Shown here piece after piece: positions 10,264 to 21,570 of a DNA stretch of 64,000 nucleotides. The stretch comes from Prorocentrum cordatum (taxonomy: Eukaryota > Sar > Dinophyceae > Prorocentrales > Prorocentraceae): positions 92,501-156,500 of the forward strand of contig CAUYUJ010016069.1 of the NCBI GenBank assembly GCA_963575745.1, written 5' to 3'. A model generated the notes under the pieces. It did no database searches. It worked only from the letters and a program-made list of their open reading frames with translations, and was not told where the DNA came from. The position numbers were made by a program, and so were the translations under genes. Within the stretch, counting starts at the first letter, position 1. Each line of letters opens with the position of its first letter.

Positions 10264-11815
10264 CTGCTGATGATGATGATGATGATGATGCTGGTTATGC
10301 TGATGATGCTGGTTATGATGAGGATGATGGTGATGTGACGATGGTGACTGTGATGGAGATGGTGATGGCCCCGCCACTTCCCCTCCTCTCTCCTGTTCCC
10401 CCTTCCCTCTCTCCTGCCCCCCTCCGTCTCTCCTTTCCCTCCCCCCCCCCTCTCTCCTGTCCCCCCCCCTCTCTCTCCTGTCCCCCCCGCCCTCTCCCCC
10501 CCCCCCTCTCTCCTGTCTTTCCCCCCCCTTCCCCCCCCGTGTCCTTTCCTCACCCCCCTCTCTCCTGTCCACCTCCCCCCCCCTCTCCTCCTTCCCCCCC
10601 TCCTTCCTCTCTCCTGTCCCCCTCCCCCCCCTCCCCCCCTCTCCTGTCCCTCCCCCCCCTCTCTCCTGTCCCCCCCTCCCTTTCTCCTGTCGCCCCCCCC
10701 CCCCCCCCCTCTCTCCCTTTCCCCCCCCCCCTCTCTCCTGTCCCCCCCCCCCCATCTCTCGTGTCCCCCCCCCCCCTTTCCCCCCTCCTCTCTCCTGTCC
10801 CCCCCCGTCTCTCTTGGGGGCTGGCAGAGGGGGAGGTGCCGAGCAGTGAAATTCGTCAGTTACTTAGGTTCCCCCCCCTCCCCCTCTCCCAAGCAGAGCT
10901 AAAGCTCATGCTGAAGCAGAGCTTCAGCTTGGACTTCTTAAACTCACACGCCGGATCGACGGATTTGCTCACACACGCAACGTGGAAACAACACATCGTA
11001 AAATGGGCACGCCATTTTACGCTAAGTGCGTTCTGTGCATGAACGTACACACTAAACCCGCACCCGCCCGATCGTTAAGTGGGATTGTCGGGCAACTTAA
11101 ACAGCATTCCGTGTGTGAATTTACATAATAGATTCCGCCCCCCGCCAGATCGTCAACACGGTTTGTCGGACAACGCCCCACAGGTCCCACTGGTTTCGTC
11201 AATCCCACAGAGCTCCCAGGCTTCACAGGTCGCACAAGTGTCACAGGCCCCACAGGTTTCGCAGGCCCCACAGGTCTCGCAGGTTTGGGAGGTCCAACAA
11301 AGACGGGCGGCTTCTTGGCCCCAGGCGCAGCCGTTATTGCCAAGAACGGCGGACGACGATGACGACGACCACGGCGACGTCGACGAGGACGATAACGATG
11401 GCGACCACGACGACAGCGACGACGACGAAGACGACGACGACGACGAATACGACTACGACATCGACGGGGACCACAGCGACCACGGCGACCACGACGAAGA
11501 CGACATGCTTTCTAGCCACATCGCGGGCTACTGCTTAGCTCTCGCTCTTCTGCCGAGACGTCATCAGCATCCTCACTCCTCCCCCCTCCTCGTTTTCCTC
11601 CTCCTTCGCATCTTCATGTTTTTTTCCTTCGTGTTCCCCCCCTAACCCTCCCAGGGGAGCCACGACAGAGCACGGCAGCCCTCCGGGCACCATTGCATTT
11701 ATCAGGGACCGCGCGCTTCCTATTCCATTTGGCCGAACGGCAGAGGTTGCCGACGCTATAGGGCAATGGCCGCCAAAACAAGTGGGACACACCCAAACAG
11801 GTTCGACATGGTAAA
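9473..11815. repeat. Composite fold-back unit 2
   Basis: Same order as unit 1: left arm (9,473-about 10,055), a long filler, right arm (about 10,970-11,340), CGA tract (11,349-11,490) and tail (about 11,510-11,815). The inner ends of the arms carry AATAGGACGGGCAACGTCC (10,022) and, inverted, GGATGCTCCCCGTCCTATT (10,161). The filler is far longer than in unit 1 because of the simple repeats listed separately. Confidence 0.8.
10218..10840. repeat. ATG-triplet tract and C-rich minisatellite inside unit 2
   Basis: A run of GATGAT triplets with GCT interruptions (10,218-10,350) is followed by about 450 bp of C-rich repeats in which CTCTCTCCTGTCCCCCC recurs. Open frames here are composition artefacts. 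Confidence 0.9.
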
Positions 11816-13161
11816 TCTGCCTAAGTATTCGGTTTCCGCGCGATTCCTTCTCGTCTATCAGCGTGCCGCCCTGTGGGTACTGTGGGACGTGTGAGACTTG
11901 TGCCCCTGTGGGACTTGTGGGACCTGCGAGGCATGCGGGGCTGGGGCGACTTGCGGGATCGGTGGGTCTTGCGCGACCTGTGCGACCTGTGCGACTTGCG
12001 GGACTTGTGGGAGGTGTTAGGCCTGTATGTAGGACCTGTGGGGCCTGTGCGAAACGTCGGCCTTGTTAGGACCTGCGAGACTTGCGGGGCCTGTAGGGCT
12101 TGTGGGAGCCGTGGGGCCTGTGGGACCTGTGGGACCTGTGGGGCTTGTGGGACGTGAGACTTGTGGGACTTGCGGGACCTGTGGGGCGTTGTCCAACAAG
12201 CTTTGTTGATGATCCGGCAGGGGGCGGGCTCCACTATGTAAATTCACACACGGCATGCCGTTTAGGTTGCCCTGCAATCCCACTGAAAGTCGGGGTTGGC
12301 GCGGGTTTACCGTGTCAATTCATACTCCGAACGCACTTCGCGTAAACACATGCGTGCCCCGGCGTGCCCATTTTATATTGTTGTTTGTTTTTTTGTTTTT
12401 GTTTGTTTTGTTTTGTTAGTTTTTTTGTTGTTTTTGTTTTGTTTGGTGGACCCCCCACCCCCACCCCGCGTTGCGTGCGTGAAAAATAGGACGGGCAACA
12501 TCCATCGTACACTGGGACATGTTTGTGTAATGACAAGTATGTATGTATGTATGTATGTATGTATGTATGTATGTATGTATGTATGTATGTATGTATATAC
12601 ATATATATGTGTATATATCCATCCATATAAATATATGGATGTATATGTTTGTTTGTATATATATATAGATATATGTATATATGTATATGTATATGTGTAT
12701 ACATATATATATATATATATATATGGTTCAAGCCGTTCCACTTTACCATGGATGCTTCCCGTCCTATTTGTTCACACACGAAGCGCGGAACAAACGAATC
12801 ATAAAGTGGGCACGCCGGGGCACGCCATTTTACGCGAAGTGCGTTCGGCATATGAAATTACTAAACTCGCGCCCGCCCGATCGTTAAGTGGGATGTCCGG
12901 GCAACCTTTTTCAGCATTCCGTGTGTGTGCTTACATAATAGAGCCCGCCCCCCGCCAGATCGTCAACACGGTTTGTTGGACAACGTCCCACAAGTCCAAT
13001 TGGTTTCGTCAGCCCCACAGGTCCCCCAGGCTTCACAGGTCGCACAAGTGTCACAGGCCCCACAGGTTTCGCAGGCCCCACAGGTCTCGCAGGTTTGGGA
13101 GGTCCAGCAAAAACGGGCGGCTTGTGGGCCCCAGGCGCAGCCGTGATTGCCAAGAACGGCG

Positions 13162-13197
<36 letters not shown>

Positions 13198-13660
13198 CAC
13201 GGCGACGTCGACAAGGACGACGACGATGGCGGCCACGACGACAGCGACGACGACGACGACGACGACTACGACAACGACGGGGGCCAGAGCGACCATGGCG
13301 ACCAAGACGAAGACGACATGCTTTCTAGCCACATCGCGGGCTACTGCTTAGCTCTCGCTCTTCTGCCGAGACATCATCAGCATCCTCGCTCGCCTCCTCC
13401 TTCTAATCCTCTTGCTCCTCCCCCCCTCCTCGATTACCTCCTCCTTCGCATCTTCATGTTCTTTTCCTTCGCGTTCCCCCCGTTGCCTTTCCAGGGGGGC
13501 CACGACAGAGCACGGCAACCGTCCGGGTACCATTGCATTTATCAGGGTTCGCGCGGTTCCCATTCCATCTGGCCGAACGGCAAAGGTTGCCGACGCTATA
13601 GGGCAATTGCCGCCAGAACGATCGGGACACACCCAAACAGGTTCGACATCCACACAGCCT
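11812..13660. repeat. Composite fold-back unit 3
   Basis: Left arm (11,812-about 12,520), microsatellite filler, right arm (about 12,740-13,155), CGA tract (13,165-13,290), tail (about 13,320-13,660). Here both ends of the inverted arms are easy to see: AAATAGGACGGGCAACATCC (12,485) matches, inverted, GGATGCTTCCCGTCCTATTT (12,748), and outward TTGTCCAACAAGC (12,189) pairs with TTTGTTGGACAACG (12,973). The unit ends at TTCGACATCCACACAGCCTGG, where similarity to the other copies stops. Confidence 0.8.
12536..12725. repeat. TATG and TA microsatellite filling unit 3
   Basis: About fifteen TATG repeats pass into ATATAT-rich sequence at the centre of the third fold-back unit, where the hairpin loop would be. 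Confidence 0.9.
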
Positions 13661-14094
13661 GGAAAAAATTATAACAAAGTCAACAAGACGATCGTCTTGA
13701 GTGATTTGCACACGGCAACGCCCAAAAATGATTATTAAGTTACATGCGTTTTTCAATGTTGGCAGCGTGCGCAGGCGTGCACCATGGGCCAGGTCATTGA
13801 TCTGCCATTATTTGGCTTGCGCGCCCGGTGGCGACATTGGGAGGCGGACGCCAGTCAATGCCCGGATGCTCTTCCAAAATTCATCCTTCACAGGGCCGTT
13901 GGCGTGGGCGGTTCCACGCTCTGCCGTGCGACTTCGTTCCCACAGTCGGATGGTTAACGTGCACCACGCAATGCAGACGATACGTTCTTCCTTAACATTG
14001 CCAGGCCGATGTTGCTTCGTGCGACGGGTCCCGCCTGGTATGATTCAACATCGTTTTGGCTCTCATCCTTGTGCCACTTGTGTTATAAGCTTTT
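13661..14094. other. Region without a recognised gene
   Basis: Ordinary-looking sequence after the fold-back array. Short open frames on the plus strand (for example 13,701-14,108) show no recognisable domain. Confidence 0.4.
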
Positions 14095-14948
14095 TCACGT
14101 GTGTGTAGATACTCCATGCCAGTGTCTGTTTTGATGTCGATGGGCGAGCGCACCCCAGTCTTTAAAAACTTGCAGCAGTTGGGGGCGGAGGCGCTGGCTG
14201 AGACTGGCGATGGCGTTGCCGCCGTCGGGGCGGCACCAGTTTTTTACAATTACCATTTCGGGGGTACACTTGTAGCAACTTCGATCACGAAAACGCGGTC
14301 GCGGTGAGGAAGAGCGGAGCAGGTTTGAAGAATGGGGATGGGTTAAACATATTTGAATGGCACCCCGCAGAAGCAGCAGCAAGCAAACTCCTTGACCCAT
14401 GAGGCTATTGAGGCACAGTCGGGATCTGCGGGGATTCTTCGGGTTCGTCGTCGCTGGCTTGCGCCTGCGGGAGCTCTTCAGAGTCATCGTTGTCGGTTCC
14501 TGTTTGCGGGGCCTGATTTGTGTCGTCATCGTCGGCCCCCCCCGTCTGTGGGGCCTCCTGGTGGTCGTCGCCGTCGTTCCCCGACTCGTCGCGCTGGAAT
14601 CTCTCGGCATCCGATAGCCCGAACGCCGAATCATCAGAATCGCGCCCTTTTGTCGTCCGAAGGCCACAGCGCCGAATCATCATAATCGGGCCACCTACGG
14701 CTGTGCGGGTGGTCCATGGCATTTCATTGATCGGGCTTTCCGGGTTCGGGATTTTCTGAAATTTCTCAGGCCCACACGAGCCCATCTTGGTGCAGTTCCA
14801 AAGGGCGGTAATCTGAAGGATTCGCGTGGAACGGCCATTCTATGGGAGACAACTGCTGGCTAGATGGTCGAACGCACCACGCCTTCGAAACCATGCGCCT
14901 GCAGGTGAAACTAACGAGCAGCAGTGACGAAGACGGATGCGATGACAT
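14095..14948 (-). CDS. Unassigned acidic repeat protein fragment
   Basis: On the minus strand 14,405-14,785 gives 126 residues ending in a worn tandem peptide: blocks such as DDHQEAPQTGGADDDD, NQAPQTGTDNDDSEELPQ and ASDDEPEESPQ recur every 14-16 residues. This gives an Asp/Glu-rich, probably disordered tail. Further upstream on the strand (to 14,948) another frame stays open, and downstream (14,095-14,400) a frame reads VIVKNWCRPDGGNAIASL, which may be a separate exon or an overlapping frame. No family is recognised. Start and intron positions are uncertain, and the repeat nature may mean this is only an expanded simple sequence. Confidence 0.25.
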
Positions 14949-15046
14949 GGGTAACTTGTGACTGCTCGCAAGCCCTATCTATTGTCCGCCCCCCCGCAGG
15001 GGCATGCCAGCGTGTGTGTATTAGCTTTTACATAGCTTGCACGTCA

Positions 15047-15088
<42 letters not shown>

Positions 15089-15591
15089 TATATGTATACA
15101 AGTGTTACGTGTATGCATATTTAGTAAGTATAATAATATTTCCTTTTGTATACGTGATGCTTACATATACTCTAACATTTCATGTTATAATGTACAAATC
15201 ATGATGCAATCACTGTGTTTGTATATACATACAACCGGATTTTTTGCTTCCATGAATTCATCATGCACTTATTGGGGGATCCATTAGTGTTTGGAGATGT
15301 GTGTTCCTTGGTGTTCGTTAAATTATTGGAGGAAGGTCGAACTGCTTTCCGTTTCGTGTTATCTATACATATATATATATGAAATTGGTGCTCTGGGCTG
15401 GGACACCCCCGCGATGACGTGTTTCGCAAGGTTCTCCGGGGGGCGCAAGCCAAACCCGCGGTCCTAACGTTCGCCCAGGAGGTACTCCAGTTCGGAGACT
15501 GCGCGGCCCACATCTAGGTGAGCTAGCAGTCGTTTCGTTGCTGTTATTAGGACCTCTGAGTTCAATCGGACCATCGCTTTAGACACCTTCT
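14949..15591. other. TA-rich region without a gene
   Basis: Contains a TATATA tract (15,050-15,086), a second smaller one near 15,368, and AT-rich sequence between. It lies directly upstream of the Copia remnant, but no long terminal repeat was found by eye. Confidence 0.4.
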
Positions 15592-15691
15592 TTGTTCCCT
15601 TTCAGGAGGAACAGCTGGCCTCTCTCAACATTGCCTGTCATGGTAACAGCTTCCAAGAGGTGGAGCTGTACGACGGAACCTCACTGGGAGC

Positions 15692-16353
15692 TTGTGGAAG
15701 GCCACCATGAGGGCCTGGTCCAGACCTCTCGGACACTTCCTCTTTGCGATTGCCGATGGAGGGGGGGGGGTCAAGGAGCGCTTCGAGAGAGGGCTGGAAC
15801 ATCTGGGGGCGTTTCATCGCGTCCCGGCCTCGGAGAGTTCATGGCAAAACGGCAGGGCCGAACGACGCGGGGGATGGGTGAAGGACGTTCTGGTGAAATC
15901 ATTTGAGACCGCCCTCGTCGCGAACGTGGTGCGTGGGGCCGCTGGAACTCCAGGCGCTGGTGCATGATGGCACTGCGGCCAAGAACCGATATTTACACCG
16001 CGGCGCCTGCGCCCCTCGTGAGTTGGTTTTCGGGGCCAATCCCTGGATGCCAAATGGCCTCGCGTCTGATCATCCACTGCCGGTGGTGGGGGCCGACGAC
16101 CTATCTCCTGGCTCATGGGGCTGGGGCGCAGCGGCTGCAGAATTCGCTCGTCGCGGCGCTATCAGGCGACGCGCGCGACGGGATCTGTTTGAACGCTCCA
16201 ATCAGCGTCGCCTGGACGAGGCCGCCCTCGCCCCCGTCCATCGAGACCGCCATGTCGCGTCTGGCCGGGGGGTTCACGTTCGGCGACGTGCTCCGCAAGG
16301 GGGGCAGAAAACGCTTGCTCTCCGAAGAGACAGATAGGTGGGTCCAGGCTTAG
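15692..16353 (+). pseudogene. Integrase region of the Copia element
   Basis: The first frame (to 15,967) carries IADGGGGVKERFERGLEHLG with the second catalytic Asp, followed by VPASESSWQNGRAERRGGW, the standard Copia integrase motif in which Glu of the A-E-R is the third acidic residue. A frame change near 15,900 leads into AAKNRYLHRGACAPRELVFG, matching the conserved segment behind the catalytic core. The first catalytic Asp is not visible, presumably in the damaged part upstream. The enzyme would insert cDNA into the genome; this copy is broken by the frame change and by stops. Confidence 0.7.
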
Positions 16354-16378
16354 CTGTCCTGCAGAGCGGCACCTCAGC

Positions 16379-17440
16379 ATGGATCGCCATGAGATCCAGG
16401 CTGTAGAAACGTTCAATAGAACAAGTGCGCCTGGCCGCCGCCGCGGAGCCCCGAGCCGACGTCATGTCGGACACGTCGGCCCAACACCTCCTCAGGGGAG
16501 CTCAAATCAGTCCGCGTCGAGCCGGGGCCAACGCGATGAGCGAAGGCCCGCCTCCCCCGCAAGTCTGGGCCCGCGATGCCCCGGTCGAAGTCGCCTCGCC
16601 GCCGGAAGCGCCCCCTGCGGCGGAGGCCGACTCGGGGGTCGCGGCAGGGGAAGAGACCGAGGTTATCCCTCCTGGGGATCTCGTCCGAGGACGGAGGCCT
16701 TGGGGGGCAAGCGGGAGCTCGTCCCCTCGCCCCGCTTCCAGGTCTGCCGCCGATTCCTGAGCTTGGGACCTTGGAAGCTCCCTCAGAGGGCGCTCGCCCG
16801 CCAGCGACCAGGTTCGAATCCGCGGAGGATGCCTCGGGGGATCCCCTCCAGCGAGTTTGTCGAAGGCGACCGGCGGGGCAGCTTCCGAGAGGGGGGGGGA
16901 ACGACAAGTGTCCCGAGAAAAGAGCGCCGACTCCGCCCCGAGGGGAAAAACGCGATTGGGGCAATTCTTCAGCTGGCAGCAGCGCTTCGGGGGCGGCCGC
17001 GTCGGGGGGGCGGATCATCAGTGCCCCCGGGCTCGCTCTCGCAGATTCGCCAGTCAGCGTCGCCCGGCGGAGCCAGTTAATCCCGGTCGGCCCGCGCGCG
17101 AGGGTTTAAGACGACTTGGCGGGGGAAGGGGTCGAATGGCGTTGGTGGCACTGGGGGGCTCGTTCCGGGGGGGCCAGCGAGGCGGCTTGAGGCAGCATAT
17201 CCAAGAGATTGGGGACTCAGGGAGAGAGCGCCCCCACTCCCCGAGGAGGGGAGGTGATGGGCCCACCTTGGCTCTCCCCCGAGAGGAAGGAGATGCTCTT
17301 CGAGGACTCAATCGCGAGGTTCAGCTGGAAGGATGGCGTGGTTCCGTTGACAATTGCGCCAGCGGAAACGCCGATGTTGAAATCGCCCCCCCCATTTGCG
17401 CGGCAAGTGCACTCTGTCTTATCTCGTCAACGGAGGGGCC
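16379..17440 (+). pseudogene. Spacer between integrase and RT of the Copia element
   Basis: GC-rich, Pro/Arg/Gly-rich readings in all three plus frames with no domain. Position between integrase and RT marks it as the polyprotein spacer, which is usually poorly conserved. Which frame was original cannot be decided. Confidence 0.45.
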
Positions 17441-18240
17441 GAGGTCCAGCATGATAACGTCTCTCCCGACGAGAAGAAAGAGTTCGACGTGTCCGACGCC
17501 GCCGAATGGGGCGCGATAGCCGATGGGCGCCGAGGCGACCATTGTTCACCCTCCGGACAAAGCAAAGATTCTTAGGGGATTGATCCCGAATCGTACGGTG
17601 CCCAGTCGGACGGTGAGGAGGTGGGAACCACGGGAGGGGGCCTACTCCAGGCAAGCTGCAAATCGCGGCGGCGTGTTTGGGGGCGCTGAGATAAAGGCGC
17701 CGCTGGGCTTCAGGTGTGCGCTCCCGCTCCTTGCGTGGAATGCCTGATGCCATTTCTGGTTTGTGCGCTCATGTGCCGGCTCGTCATATACATCGTGAAC
17801 ATCAGGAATGCCTCCTGCCAGTCCGAACGTCTTGAGAGAGCGCGAGGCCAAGTTTTTGCGGATGCGTGCGACGGGGCCCCGGTGCCGCCGGTGTTTTTTA
17901 TAAAGCTGATCGCGCCCGCGCATTGTCTAGGTGGCGCGCCGTTGGCCTTCCGCTGGGCCACGGCGAACCACGTGGGGCCCCAGGGTTTCGAGCGGACCCG
18001 CCTGGGGCCCCGCTGGTTCGATCGAAGGTCAGCAGGAAAAGTCGAAGCTCAGGCGCCCGTGGAAGTCGACGACTGGGCCGTAGCATTCGGGGAGGGAAGA
18101 GAGAAAAACTATCTGGAGCCCTGCCAGAAACGATTTTTTCTCGGAAACGCGAAACGCCGGGGCATCGTGGGGGCCGACAGTATAGGAAGGACATCCAGAA
18201 GAGAATTGCATCCTAAAGCGACTTCAGCACATCCATGTGG
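17441..18240 (+). pseudogene. Reverse transcriptase region of the Copia element
   Basis: The start is marked by DEKKEFDVSDAAEWGAIADG (17,470-17,530), which fits the N-terminal RT segment with the EW pair. A second frame then gives VHPPDKAKILRGLIPNRTVP and SRTVRRWEPREG (17,530-17,640), the segment leading to the conserved K/R-W-x-P. Further down GFERTRLGPRWF is followed by VEVDDWAVAFG (about 18,060-18,100), where V-D-D is the metal-binding motif, and by RFFLGNAKRRGIVGADSIGR. The palm motif is kept but at least two frame changes break the protein. Confidence 0.7.
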
Positions 18241-18369
18241 CCTGGGGGCGCACAGGAAACCATGGCGCCCCTCTCGCAGGTGGGGAAGTGGCGGCTTTTC
18301 GGCCCCTGGTTTGCATAATCTAGTGGGTGGGGCGCGAAACCAGGGCCGAGGCCGCAGGGGCGGCTTCAA

Positions 18370-19150
18370 TTTTGGCCACGATGGTCAACGGGCCCAGCGT
18401 GAAAAACCTTCTAGAGGCCAACGAGGTGGTCGATCATTTAAGGTCGACGGCCTCTGTTCCGATCGCAGTCTGGCGTTTCAAGCCAGGCGGTTTCGCGCTT
18501 GCCACCGCTAGCGACTGCGGGGTGGGTGGGGCGGAAGACGAAGGGGGGCCTCAGCGCCCCCAGAAGGCCCGGCAAGTCTACGTTGCCGAAAATTCCCCGG
18601 CTCACGGTTCGAGGGCCGGAGATCGGGCAAGCTGAAGAGGCAGGTTGTTTCGGCGTGCGCCAGGGGGATTCTCGTTCTATCGAGCGCCTTAGGAGAAGCA
18701 GAGTGGCTCCAGATTCTCCTGCTGGACGTCACCCGTGGGAACGTGGCGAACGAGAGGTGGCCGGAGAACCTGGGACCATTCGTGATTTTTCTTAAGGGGC
18801 AGTGCCGCGTTTTAGGGCCTCCGCAGCCAGTAGAAAATGTGAGTGCGGTGGTCGCCGAGGGGATCTACGACGCACTATCCAAGTTCGCGTCGTGGTCCAA
18901 ATCGGATCGTCGAGCCGCGATCGATCTGGCCGTCATTCGAGGAACCATGGAACGGATCGGATCCTCCATGCGATGGATGCCACATCAATTTATGCCCGTG
19001 GACTGTCTCACGAAATCGGATCTGGTCAAAACCAACGCGGCGCAGCTTCACCTTCGCAAGTCTGGAATGCTGCGATTCACGGCCGAGAGCGAGTCGCTTC
19101 AGACCCGAAAGGAGGATCCCGCCTCGAGAAATCGGTCACCAGCCGCCTCG
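18370..19150 (+). pseudogene. RT thumb and RNase H region of the Copia element
   Basis: MVNGPSVKNLLEANEVVDHL (18,378-18,440) matches the connection segment after the RT palm, and ALATASDCGVGGAEDEGG (about 18,490) the first strand of RNase H with its Asp. From 18,840 to 19,100 the text ASWSKSDRRAAIDLAVIRG and SMRWMPHQFMPVDCLTKSDL matches the end of Copia RNase H, where Asp of D-C-L-T-K is a catalytic residue. A frame change lies between the two halves. The reading ends shortly after in a stop, and no downstream repeat is seen. Confidence 0.7.
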
Positions 19151-19795
19151 AAAAGGCAACTGGGATATGCGTGCATCGCATCTCTCTCTCTCTCTTTCTT
19201 TTGCGCCCTGTTTCCTTTCCTGTCCGCCGGTCACGATGCCCGAGACAAAGAGGTGGCGCACCTTTTCAGTCGCGTTGTTTGCGCGCTGCGTTTATAGCTC
19301 GTTCGTGCCGGCGAATGCTCCCCAGGAGAACGCCAGGAGGCCAGATTATGCGCAGCATATACTTGCTTTGACAGCGAGAATCCTTGACCGTGCCTGAGCA
19401 CTCGAGCTCGAGTGTTAACCCCTCGCCCCCTTTTCCAACAAGAGGGCCAAGTGTCTTGCGCGCGCACCTTCTCCCGCGTTCAGCCCACAACTTTTCGGGG
19501 AACAGTGGGAATGAACGCCTCCAGCTCATTGGTCTAGACAACCCCCTCTTTGGACAGAAGCGTCATAGCAGGGAATTGAGTGCTGCCGCAATCACGTTGG
19601 CTCAAGGCCGTTTCTCGCCCACTCGTTGATGAACCCGAGACTTCCCCAATTCACCCTAATTCCCATACCCGATTCACTATCTCCTCCTCCTTTACTACGT
19701 GGGTGTTGTATTGACAGCTGCTGTGGAACCGAGGTGTGGCACAAAAACTAGAGGCGAGGACATTCTGTTATTTCTCGGCGCCGTCAGTTGGGGAA
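19151..19795. other. Region without a recognised gene
   Basis: A short CT run (19,180-19,197) and ordinary sequence. Possible 3' end of the Copia element, but no polypurine tract or terminal repeat could be identified. Confidence 0.4.
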
Positions 19796-20415
19796 CGCAA
19801 AGGCACCCAGGACCGCCCAAAACGGCACCAAGAAGGCCTTGAAAAGGGGCCCTTGGGGGAAATTCGAACCCACAGCTCGAGGCCTCCGCCTCAAGAGGGC
19901 CCCGAAAACCGCCAGCAGGCCCCCAAGGACCCCCCAGAGGACCCAAGAGGCCTAAAAGAGGCCCCGAGAGGCGCCCAAGAGGCTTCAAAACTGCCTTCAA
20001 GAGGCTGCCCAGAGGCCTCACCAGAGACTCGAACAGGCAGTCAAGAGGAGTTAGACCAACAACCCAGGCACGATGGCAGGATGGGCAGAAGGCCGCCAGG
20101 AGGGGCACACGTGGACGAGGGGCACGGTGCCCCCCCTCTCTGTCCTCATAATTCGAGGCCTCGAGCCCGAGAGGACCCAGGAAACCGCCCACAGGCCCCC
20201 AAGGACCCCACCCAAGAGGCCCCAAAAGGCCCCACAGGGACCCAAGAGAGGGGCCCCTAAACCGCCCCCCGGGGGTTGCAAAACTGTCTCCAAGAAGTTG
20301 CCCAGAGGCTTCCCGAAAGACCCGAAAAGGCATCCAAAAGGTCTCCGACCAACAGCCCAGGCACGGTGCCAAGAGGGGCAGCAGGCCACCTGGAGGGGCA
20401 CCAGTGGACGATGGT
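19796..20415 (-). repeat. CTTGGGGCC dispersed minisatellite block 2, internally duplicated
   Basis: Units read CCCAAGAGGCCCC on the plus strand. The block contains an internal duplication of about 295 bp: the string CAACAACCCAGGCACGATGG (about 20,056) recurs as CAACAGCCCAGGCACGGTGC (about 20,351). Conserved islands with CTCGAGGCCTCCGCCTC (19,876-19,893) and ATTCGAGGCCTCGAGCCC (20,151-20,168) match the core of the other blocks. Confidence 0.8.
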
Positions 20416-20598
20416 CACCGTGGCCTCTCCTCTCTGTCTTCCTTTCTGCTTTTTGTCTGCAGAGGCTCCGCTTCTCCTTCTGCTCTCTGTCCCTCCGGCG
20501 CCCAAGCCTCGACATCTCACTGCGAGCTGGGATTCCGGAGAACCTGTGCGCGCGCGCGATGTGCGTGATGGTTCTAGTATCAAAGTTCAGTTGTATTC
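20416..20598. other. Flank of the repeat block
   Basis: CT-rich sequence with no gene. Confidence 0.4.
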
Positions 20599-21021
20599 CT
20601 ATGATTTGGTCGGGCGCACGCCTCCAAGGATGACACATCGTACTAGTATGTCCTTCGTGGCGTTCCAATGGATGGTCGCGTTCTTGCACCTGTGCCGAAG
20701 CATCGCAAATAGTCGATGCCCCCTCCAGGCCATGTACCTTGTTCGCTGTTCGAGATGGATGAGCACCAGCGCCAGTCGCGTCTTCGCCATCCTATGGTGA
20801 ATCCCCATTGGGCTGGCACCATTTCCTGACGAAGGTGTCAGATAGACGGCCCTGCGAGCAGAATCGACCCCGATGGATGGACGGGGGCTTGGAAAGGGAC
20901 AGCTGGGCGGTGCATGTGAAGTCCATGCCGATTCACACGCAATGCAGTAACAAAATAGCGAAAGGTGCGTCTCGCGATTGAGCGAACGCACCCATCGTAT
21001 CCTCCTTAGCCTGCGTGACAA
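20599..21021 (-). CDS. Unassigned basic protein fragment
   Basis: A 140-codon minus frame. The second half (GIHHRMAKTRLALVLIHLEQ and MAWRGHRLFAMLRHRCKN) is Arg/His-rich and amphipathic. It has the feel of a retroelement connection region, but no catalytic motif is present and no family is recognised. Neighbours are a CTTGGGGCC block and purine tracts, so it may be an isolated retroelement piece. An accidental open frame is also possible. Confidence 0.2.
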   Translation of the reverse strand: MSRRLRRIRWVRSLNRETHLSLFCYCIACESAWTSHAPPSCPFPSPRPSIGVDSARRAVYLTPSSGNGASPMGIHHRMAKTRLALVLIHLEQRTRYMAWRGHRLFAMLRHRCKNATIHWNATKDILVRCVILGGVRPTKS

Positions 21022-21440
21022 ATAGTATCTAGGAGTATCACGGCAAACGTGTTAATACGTGCGATAGCTCATACGTGAGCGGTGTGGACCTCGGCACCAG
21101 ACTTGATCTTCGAGTTCTCCACCGTTGTCGTGCTTCCTCACAGTGCTTGCACCTGGTGCTGTCGATCCCGTCACCAAGCTCTGCCTTTCGTCAGCGATTG
21201 TTTCTTGAGGCCCCCCAGGGCCCGAACACCGACACCGAATTTGCCACCAAAAGCACCAGCCATTTTTTTGTTTGCGGCGCCAGCGTCCGAGAGACCGACA
21301 CACGACGATACGGTCTGCAGCTCGTGTTGCAGGTCTCTTTCTTAAGAGCTCGGACACTGAATCGGCATGCTTCCAGATCCCTCGGGTGCCTGGGAGCAAG
21401 CAGGCGTGCTACTCCGTGAGGCACGTCGGTGCAGCGGCGC
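21022..21440. other. Region without a recognised gene
   Basis: Minus readings include CKHCEEARQRWRTRRSS near 21,130, a CxxC pair without other support. Nothing that can be called. Confidence 0.35.
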
Positions 21441-21444
21441 TTTA

Positions 21445-21570
21445 GGAGGGGGAGGAGGAGATGGAGGAGGAGGTGGAGGATGAGGATGAGGATGATGATG
21501 AGGAGGAGGAGGAGAAGAAGGATGAGGATTAGGAGGAGGAGGACGAGGAGGAGGAGGAGGAGCTAGGATA
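21445..21570. repeat. GGA/GAT purine tract
   Basis: About 125 bp of GGAGGA and GATGAG triplets. Confidence 0.9.

Larger units (their letters stand above)
15592..19150 (+). mobile_element. Ty1/Copia-type LTR retrotransposon remnant
   Basis: Plus-strand polyprotein remnant with the order integrase, reverse transcriptase, RNase H, which is diagnostic for Ty1/Copia as opposed to Gypsy elements. Motifs of all three enzymes can be followed across several frames, so many indels and stops have accumulated. No gag part and no flanking long terminal repeats were recognised, so only the pol region may remain. GC content is high throughout. Confidence 0.75.

Noticed and set aside
16811-16821. GGTTCGAATCC, resembling the T-loop of a tRNA gene
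   Set aside because: The flanking bases do not form a T-stem, no A-box or cloverleaf fits, and it lies within the Copia remnant.
20627-20640. AAGGATGACAC, resembling part of U6 snRNA
   Set aside because: The similarity ends on both sides; the rest of the conserved U6 sequence is absent.
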